Below, piece after piece: positions 7,141-11,784 of a DNA stretch of 11,784 nucleotides (positions are counted from its first letter, which is position 1; each line of letters begins with the position of its first letter). The translations under genes and the position numbers were made by a program. This stretch comes from Candidatus Cloacimonadota bacterium (lineage in GTDB: Bacteria; Cloacimonadota; Cloacimonadia; Cloacimonadales; TCS61). The stretch covers positions 1-11,784 of the forward strand of contig DAOUTP010000036.1 of NCBI GenBank assembly GCA_030626645.1, read 5' to 3'. The notes under the pieces are model-generated. The model saw only the letters and a program-made list of their open reading frames with translations, did no database searches and had not been told where the DNA came from.

Positions 7141-8643
7141 TTAACTTGTAATATTAGCTATTTCACGGATTGTAGCTTGAATAAATGATTTACCATTGAT
7201 TTTAAAACTACTCAACCATACTTCAGCATTGAATGATTTTCCATTCTTTTTCTTATATATCCATTCAAATTTCATGTTCCCATTCTTTAAGGTCTGGTTA
7301 AAATATGTTTCTGCTGTTTTCCGAGATGGTTTTTTATTGGCTTGCATCGAAGGTGAGGCATCATCAGCATTAAGATGTAGAAGTTCAGTCTTCTTTGCGT
7401 AACCGAATAATTTTAATGCTGCATCATTACAATCGATAAGTCCATTCTTATCCTGTAAGATAACAGCATCAGTTGAAGATTCAAATAGCTTGCGATATCT
7501 CATTTCATATTCTTGACGAGCGGCTTCACTTTCTCTTTGTTCCGTTATATTTTTTAATGAACCAATGATTCTAACTTTTCCAGAATCTTCATCTTTAATT
7601 ATTTTGGCATTGATTGTACAAGTCAATTGTGTTTTATCTTTATCTTCTAAAATTATCTCATAATCGTAAACATATCCATCTTTTGTTAATTTTGTTAGAA
7701 AAAGGTCATGTTGATCTTCATCAAAATAGAGATCATACATAGATTGCCCGATCAACTCTTTACGTGTATAACTTGAATCTTGTTCTATCGAAGGGCTGAT
7801 CTCAAGGATTGTTCCGTCAAATTCAGTTTCGTAGTAAACATTCTGGATATTTTCAAAAATCCTGGTGTAGCTATCCATTGTTTGTTTTAATTTTAGCTGA
7901 GCAATTTTCTTCTCAGTGATGTCATTAAAGATGCCAAATGTGCCGACGAATTTATCATTTTTGAATCTGGGACTGCCGATGATATTTAAAAAACGTTTTC
8001 TCCCATCTTTACGAATAATTTCCAGTTCATAGCGTGAAGATTTATTTTCTTTTCTCAATTTATTATGCCTATGTACTTTTCCTAAGTTGTATTTATTAAG
8101 ATAATCTGATAAATTGGTCTCTTCAAAATCGCTGATCATGCTACCAAAGATCTTAGCACCAGCTTCATTTATGAAAGTAAAATTGTCTTCTATGTCGAAC
8201 ATGCAGATACCTTCATCTGTCGTTTCAACAAGAGTACGGAATTTAGCTTCACTTTCTTTCAATTCATGTTCCATTTTATGTTTGAAGAAAGCCATTTGTA
8301 TTGTTGTTACAAGTTCTCTTTCTCGGAATGGTTTAATTAAATATCCGAAGGGTCCGGTTACTTTTGCTTTTTCAACAATATCTTTATCGGAATAAGCTGT
8401 TAGGTAGATGACAGGTATATTCATATCAATGACATGCTTAGCAACATCAATACCACTGAGTTTATCTTTTAATTTAATGTCTAAAAGTATTAAATCAGGA
8501 CGTTTCTTGTTGATTACCTTGATAGCTGCTTCACCAGTTGAAATTGCTTCTGGTACTTCATAACCATAACTTTGTAATATCTTCCTAATATCTTCCGCAA
8601 CTACTGCTTCATCTTCAACAACTAAAATTTGCTTTTTACACAT
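7141..8643 (-). CDS. Response regulator with REC and three PAS domains, no output domain
   Basis: A 500-residue cytosolic protein. REC domain about 4-122: acidic pocket E10/D11, phospho-acceptor D55 in LILLDIKL, switch T82 in YLTAYSD, and K104 in YLIKPF, all intact. PAS 1 is about 131-247 (ends FGIFNDITEKK), PAS 2 about 257-369 (ends GSLKNITEQR), and PAS 3 about 380-498 (ends TIREIANITS). The protein stops right at the end of the third PAS, where such proteins normally continue into a helix and a kinase, GGDEF or HD-GYP output. I see no histidine kinase, DNA-binding or cyclase domain. The neighbouring HD-GYP gene begins 12 bases on and starts with a linker-like helix, so output through that protein is a reasonable inference. 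The cognate kinase is not in the window. ATG 8643 is supported by AAGGA eight bases upstream. Confidence 0.93.
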   Translation of the reverse strand: MCKKQILVVEDEAVVAEDIRKILQSYGYEVPEAISTGEAAIKVINKKRPDLILLDIKLKDKLSGIDVAKHVIDMNIPVIYLTAYSDKDIVEKAKVTGPFGYLIKPFRERELVTTIQMAFFKHKMEHELKESEAKFRTLVETTDEGICMFDIEDNFTFINEAGAKIFGSMISDFEETNLSDYLNKYNLGKVHRHNKLRKENKSSRYELEIIRKDGRKRFLNIIGSPRFKNDKFVGTFGIFNDITEKKIAQLKLKQTMDSYTRIFENIQNVYYETEFDGTILEISPSIEQDSSYTRKELIGQSMYDLYFDEDQHDLFLTKLTKDGYVYDYEIILEDKDKTQLTCTINAKIIKDEDSGKVRIIGSLKNITEQRESEAARQEYEMRYRKLFESSTDAVILQDKNGLIDCNDAALKLFGYAKKTELLHLNADDASPSMQANKKPSRKTAETYFNQTLKNGNMKFEWIYKKKNGKSFNAEVWLSSFKINGKSFIQATIREIANITS

Positions 8644-8704
8644 ACAGAAATTCCTTTAAAAATAAAAAATAATTTTTGCAAATTCATTTAAGTAACTTCT
8701 TTTC

Positions 8705-8710
8705 TGTCAA
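8705..8710 (-). promoter_or_regulatory. Possible -35 box (TTGACA) upstream of the response-regulator gene
   Basis: A perfect TTGACA on the minus strand lies 62 bases before ATG 8643, in the 95-base gap after the DUF512 gene. The matching -10 is poor: TGAATT at an 18-base spacer, or ATGAAT at 17. An AT-only hairpin (8719-8724 with 8729-8734) precedes it. A promoter here would separate the signalling pair from the AI-2E/DUF512 pair. Only the -35 match is strong. Confidence 0.35.
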
Positions 8711-8738
8711 GTGGAATAATTATTTCAAAATAATAATA

Positions 8739-9995
8739 TTATTTATTAAAAAACATCCACTCCTCAAACTCTTCATTAATAATTAATAATCGGCCACCAA
8801 ACAATTGTTTTAGTTCTTCTTTACTCATGCCATCAATTGTTAAACCATCATGATTAAAGATATTGCTACTTAGTGCTGATATCTCATTTGCTTCTAACTT
8901 AACTTGATCGAGAATATCTGATGCATTAAGCAGTCCGGCAACTGTTACATTTTTACCAAATGCATTATTAATAACTTCAACAGTTCTTGTTTTGTTAGTA
9001 TGTAATAGATTGATCTCATCTGATATCCCTGTAATAGTTGAATAGGCTAGCTTACCTGTAATGAATACGATCTGTTCGTTTATTTCTTGGATATCAGAAA
9101 TGAAATCGTGCTTGTTAATCTTCCAATTCTCCAGAAGTAATCGAATCATTCCAATTCCATTCTCCAATTGAGGATAACCATCATAGAAATTTTCAGGAGG
9201 GATTTTCTCATTTGCCAACAAATAAATTTCATCAGAACAATAGGTTCGTGGAAATTCTGAAGATAATCTTAAAATATGAGCGGCTTGCTTTGAATTAACA
9301 GGAAACAGTTGAGTTAACGAATTACGGAATTTTGATAATCCCACTGGTACGATTCCCACTGACAGTGTATTTAATTCAGGAGAAGTAAGATCAATTAAAG
9401 AGTTCTCAAGTTCTTTGCCGTCATTCCACCCTGGAATAACAACAATTTGGGTATGGAATTCAATTCCATTATTACTTAAAAACGTTAACTTTTCCATTAT
9501 GTTGAAATCATGTTTATAGCGAAGCATTTTTCTATGAAGGACAGGATTAGTTGTGTGAACAGAAATATATAACGGATTTAATTTTTGTTCGATCATTCGG
9601 GAAATATCTTTATCTGATAAATTTGTAAGTGTAATGAAATTTCCGAATACAAATGAAAAACGGAAATCGTCGTCTTTGATATAAAGCGTTTTTCTTAAGT
9701 TATCTGGCATCTGATCTACAAAACAGAAAATGCAATCATTAGCGCAGGTACGGCATTTATGTTCCTGAGGAATTATGCCTACAGAAGTTTCCCAATCCTG
9801 GTGTATTTCTAATTTGTGTTCAATTCCTGAATTATCTAAATAGGTTATTTCTAAAATCTCATCAGCTGTATAAAATTGAAGATCAAGAAAATCGTTTATT
9901 TCATTCCCATTAATTGAAATTACTCTATCATGGATATTCAGTTTGGAATTATCTGCTAAACTTCCATTGATTATATCATCAATTGTAATTGGCAT
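8739..9995 (-). CDS. DUF512 protein: PDZ-like, radical-SAM and DUF512 domains
   Basis: A conserved protein of 418 residues whose reaction is unknown. Residues 1-65 form a PDZ-like domain with SKLNIHDRVISINGNEI. A cysteine cluster (C81, C84, C88, C91) in CANDCIFCFVDQMP gives the CxxxCxxC radical-SAM motif that would bind the 4Fe-4S cluster used to cleave S-adenosylmethionine. Other family stretches are the FSFVFGNFITLTNLSD segment, LYISVHTTNP, QIVVIPGWNDG, VGIVPVGLSKFR, CSDEIYLLA, YPQLENGIGM, FITGKLAY and NVTVAGLLNASDIL, which together identify the DUF512 architecture. The length is normal or slightly short. The start is three bases after the stop of the AI-2E-family gene, so the two are almost certainly co-transcribed and probably translationally coupled; no separate ribosome site is obvious. 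It is cytosolic by sequence. Family assignment is secure, function is open. Confidence 0.93.
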   Translation of the reverse strand: MPITIDDIINGSLADNSKLNIHDRVISINGNEINDFLDLQFYTADEILEITYLDNSGIEHKLEIHQDWETSVGIIPQEHKCRTCANDCIFCFVDQMPDNLRKTLYIKDDDFRFSFVFGNFITLTNLSDKDISRMIEQKLNPLYISVHTTNPVLHRKMLRYKHDFNIMEKLTFLSNNGIEFHTQIVVIPGWNDGKELENSLIDLTSPELNTLSVGIVPVGLSKFRNSLTQLFPVNSKQAAHILRLSSEFPRTYCSDEIYLLANEKIPPENFYDGYPQLENGIGMIRLLLENWKINKHDFISDIQEINEQIVFITGKLAYSTITGISDEINLLHTNKTRTVEVINNAFGKNVTVAGLLNASDILDQVKLEANEISALSSNIFNHDGLTIDGMSKEELKQLFGGRLLIINEEFEEWMFFNK

Positions 9996-9998
9996 AAA

Positions 9999-11102
9999 TT
10001 AATCTGAGCTTATCACAGCAGAAACAACTCTCATGGAAGGAATTCCTTTTAAAATAAGATTGATAGCTGAAGTGATAGGAACTGCCAGGATCATGCCTAC
10101 CGGACCCCAGACCCAGTACCAGAATATCAAAGAAATAAGCACGATGAGCGGTGATAACTTCAATCCTGTTCCCATAACTTTTGGTTCGATAATATTTCCC
10201 ATGATCATTTGAGTTGAAATTAGAGAAACTGAGATCGCAATAAGCTGCCAACTAAAACCGTATTGGATAAAACAAATTATGATAGGAAATGCTGAAGCAA
10301 ATATTGATCCGATATTAGGAATATAATTTAGTATAAATATCAACAATCCGGACATAACAACAAAATCAATACCGAATATTGCTATGAAAAACATGCTGAT
10401 AAATCCGGTTACCAAACTTATAAGAGTTTTATTTACCACATAGGTTTTTATCTGTTTTTCAATATTATTTAACACATCACCAAAATGGTTCGCTTCATCT
10501 TCAGTAACTACTTTTCCAACACTTTTAAACATTTTTGTTCTTTCTAATATTATGAAGATCATGAATGCAACTGTGAGTAAAAGCTTGATAAAAAAATCTA
10601 TGAAGTTACCCATTGTGCCGGAAACGATCTTTGACAGTGATAATTTATCTGCCATTTGCAGCCAATTAACTTTATTCTGTAAATAGAATGTAACTTGTTC
10701 CATTGGAATCTCTAAAGTAGTGATCACGCCCGAGATCATTGTCGTAAGCTGTTTCTCATATTTCGGGAAATCCGTAACGAAAGAAGAAACACTTGTGTAC
10801 ACAATCGTTCCTAAAACTGTAAATAAGATGAGAATTATAATTACAATTACTAATATATTCACAATAATTGGAATCTTCTTGCTGTATAAAAAACGGTTCA
10901 ACGGCTGGAACATAAATGATAGGAAGATCGCGAATGTAAGTGGAATAAATATTGTTTTCAACTCTCGAAGAAAAATTACGATGATCGCAAGTGCAATAAT
11001 TCCAAGGAAAAATTTTATTGTATTGAACTCTCTAGAGCTATTATCTCTATCTTTTTTTTCTTTCATTAAACTATCGGTAATTATTTTGTTAATCGTATTC
11101 AT
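9999..11102 (-). CDS. AI-2E family (PerM/UPF0118) transporter-like membrane protein
   Basis: A 367-residue inner-membrane protein. Hydrophobic segments lie at about 31-47, 48-64, 79-105, 165-187, 228-247, 248-275, 284-300 and 315-350, with the usual long soluble segment between the third and fourth (about 106-164). Family signatures are IFIPLTFAIFLSFMFQPL, NYIPNIGSIFAS, IIEPKVMGTGLKLSPL and VWGPVGMILAVPI. Members have been linked to autoinducer-2 export (TqsA) or to sodium/proton exchange, so the transported substrate cannot be read from sequence. The N-terminal 30 residues are charged and cytosolic. ATG 11102 is the first start after an in-frame stop 18 bases upstream. The ribosome site is weak (AGAAGG about 13 bases away), and an in-frame ATG at residue 13 is an alternative start. 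The downstream DUF512 gene follows after three bases. Confidence 0.93.
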   Translation of the reverse strand: MNTINKIITDSLMKEKKDRDNSSREFNTIKFFLGIIALAIIVIFLRELKTIFIPLTFAIFLSFMFQPLNRFLYSKKIPIIVNILVIVIIILILFTVLGTIVYTSVSSFVTDFPKYEKQLTTMISGVITTLEIPMEQVTFYLQNKVNWLQMADKLSLSKIVSGTMGNFIDFFIKLLLTVAFMIFIILERTKMFKSVGKVVTEDEANHFGDVLNNIEKQIKTYVVNKTLISLVTGFISMFFIAIFGIDFVVMSGLLIFILNYIPNIGSIFASAFPIIICFIQYGFSWQLIAISVSLISTQMIMGNIIEPKVMGTGLKLSPLIVLISLIFWYWVWGPVGMILAVPITSAINLILKGIPSMRVVSAVISSD

Positions 11103-11184
11103 TATATAACCAAGACCTTCTTACTTTTTTCTTTTTCATATGCGATTAATTTACTAAGCCCGTTTCTCTGACAAGAACTTTCAT
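11089..11184 (-). other. Two candidate leader reading frames before the AI-2E-family gene
   Basis: On the minus strand a 12-codon frame (11184-11146, MKVLVRETGLVN) has a strong, well-spaced ribosome site, AGGAAGAG (11198-11191, six bases away). Six bases after its stop a 16-codon frame begins (11139-11089, MKKKKVRRSWLYNEYD), and its end overlaps the start of the AI-2E-family gene. They could be leader peptides passing ribosomes to the main gene, or chance frames in AT-rich DNA. Neither shows a run of one amino acid as in attenuator peptides. Confidence 0.2.
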
Positions 11185-11203
11185 ATTTTTCTCTTCCTAA
11201 AAG

Positions 11204-11230
11204 AAAAAAAATGAATATAATTTTTCATTT
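11204..11230 (-). terminator. Weak AT-rich hairpin with T tract after the TPR gene
   Basis: A perfect seven-base inverted repeat (TTCATTT 11224-11230 and AAATGAA 11209-11215 on the plus strand) with an eight-base loop overlaps the TPR stop codon. On the minus strand it runs into a stretch of eight T (11211-11204). The stem has only one G-C pair, so it would be a weak intrinsic terminator at best. Confidence 0.35.
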
Positions 11231-11784
11231 ATTGATTACCCAACTTTTTTAACCTGTTCAATCTTTCAGGATTATTTCTAACCAGCCATTCATCTTTTGA
11301 TAATTCATCATAAGCCATTTTAAAATTGTTTTTTGCCTGCTTTTTATTACCTTTAAGTAAATAAAGTTCAGCTAATTCTTCAAAGACATAACCGTCATTC
11401 GGTAAATTGTTCTCTTCAAGCTCAGTTTGAATTTCTTTCTGTAATTTCAATGCCTCATTATATTTCTCCAGTGAACGCAAGCATCTTCCAACTGTCCATT
11501 TTGCAATTCTTGCACCTTTCTCATCTCCTGCATCTATTCTCCATTCATAACCTTTTTGGAAGTAAATTAGTGCCTTGTCGAATTCTTCTAGATTATGGAA
11601 TGTCCAACCGATATTGTTGTAAAGTGAACCCAGCCAGCCTTTGCAATTTGTGTCGGAAGTCTCTTCAGCAATTTTCAGTGCTTTTAAACTCCATTCAAGT
11701 TGTTTTTCAGGTGGCTCAACTATACCCATCATGTGGGCTGCATCGAGGGTATATAAATCAAGATTATTTTCTACACCGAATTCA
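11229..11784 (-). CDS. Tetratricopeptide-repeat protein, 5'-truncated by the window edge
   Basis: The frame is open to the window edge, and translation before ATG 11732 reads sensibly (ENNLDLYTLDAAH), so that ATG is internal and the gene begins outside. 184 residues are visible. They are helical with at least three TPR-like units, numbered from that ATG: about 34-67 (YNNIGWTFHNLEEFDKALIY), 73-106 (AKWTVGRCLRSLEKYNEALK) and 114-147 (FEELAELYLLKGNKKQAKNN). The end is a conserved-looking tail, LSKDEWLVRNNPERLNRL. No signal peptide can be judged because the start is missing. TPR arrays bind proteins or peptides; no catalytic motif is seen. The repeated WLGSLYNNIGW and RIAKWTVGRCLRSL stretches resemble a family of stand-alone TPR proteins with no assigned role. 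It lies 126 bases upstream of the AI-2E-family gene, with a possible weak terminator between. Confidence 0.88.
   Translation of the reverse strand, partial: EFGVENNLDLYTLDAAHMMGIVEPPEKQLEWSLKALKIAEETSDTNCKGWLGSLYNNIGWTFHNLEEFDKALIYFQKGYEWRIDAGDEKGARIAKWTVGRCLRSLEKYNEALKLQKEIQTELEENNLPNDGYVFEELAELYLLKGNKKQAKNNFKMAYDELSKDEWLVRNNPERLNRLKKLGNQ

Noticed and set aside
8719..8734. ATTATT/AATAAT hairpin after the DUF512 gene
   Set aside because: It is composed only of A and T in an AT-rich gap and lacks a T tract in the direction of transcription, so chance is the simplest explanation.
11102..11224. 40-codon open frame on the minus strand ending in TAATG on the AI-2E-family start
   Set aside because: It reads like protein near its end (RNGLSKLIAYEKEKSKK), but it has no ATG or GTG and only a TTG three codons from its stop. 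It cannot be called a gene from this sequence.
1..11784. CRISPR arrays, tRNAs, insertion sequences, toxin-antitoxin or phage modules
   Set aside because: I read both strands for direct repeats, transposase-like or integrase-like products and tRNA-like folds and saw none. The only regular repetition is the Asp-box coding repeat.

Overview
This is an AT-rich, densely packed piece of bacterial chromosome. The outer-membrane/secretion signature at the end of the large propeller protein (a 'NYPNPFNP' segment opening an immunoglobulin-like C-terminal sorting domain) and the folP-cdaA gene pair point to the FCB superphylum (Bacteroidota, Cloacimonadota, Marinimicrobia and relatives). A Cloacimonadota-like organism is my best guess, but it is an inference from gene style and not a proven assignment. 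Some genes have Shine-Dalgarno sequences and one has a sigma70-like promoter (TTGACA-N16-TATAAA), which is unlike the typical Bacteroidota promoter.

Layout. The left part (1-5096) is on the plus strand: a 5'-truncated folP (dihydropteroate synthase), cdaA (c-di-AMP synthase), coaE (dephospho-CoA kinase), a large secreted beta-propeller protein with a C-terminal sorting domain, and a small exported protein with its own promoter. The first four genes are separated by -14 to +19 bases and look like one operon. The right part (5107-11784) is on the minus strand. Read in its direction of transcription it holds a 5'-truncated TPR protein, an AI-2E-family (PerM-like) membrane protein, a DUF512 PDZ/radical-SAM protein, a REC-PAS-PAS-PAS response regulator, and a GAF-PAS-PAS-HD-GYP protein. 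The two halves converge with only 10 bases between stop codons.

How the genes work together. folP, cdaA and coaE are housekeeping genes for folate, c-di-AMP and coenzyme A; they are probably co-transcribed without sharing a pathway. The response regulator and the HD-GYP protein are 12 bases apart. They look like one signalling unit split in two: the receiver and three PAS sensors sit on one chain with no output domain, while GAF, PAS and the cyclic-di-GMP phosphodiesterase-type output sit on the other. The AI-2E-family and DUF512 genes are separated by 3 bases and are very likely co-translated, but no shared function is known to me.

There is no gene-free stretch longer than about 130 bases. 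I found no tRNA, rRNA, CRISPR array, insertion sequence or phage gene. I did not find a convincing new multi-gene system. The most unusual points are altered signature residues in the c-di-AMP cyclase (RHR to RHL) and in the HD-GYP domain (HHE to HQE, GYP to SYP), the split REC/PAS and HD-GYP pair, and a pair of tiny reading frames leading into the AI-2E-family gene.
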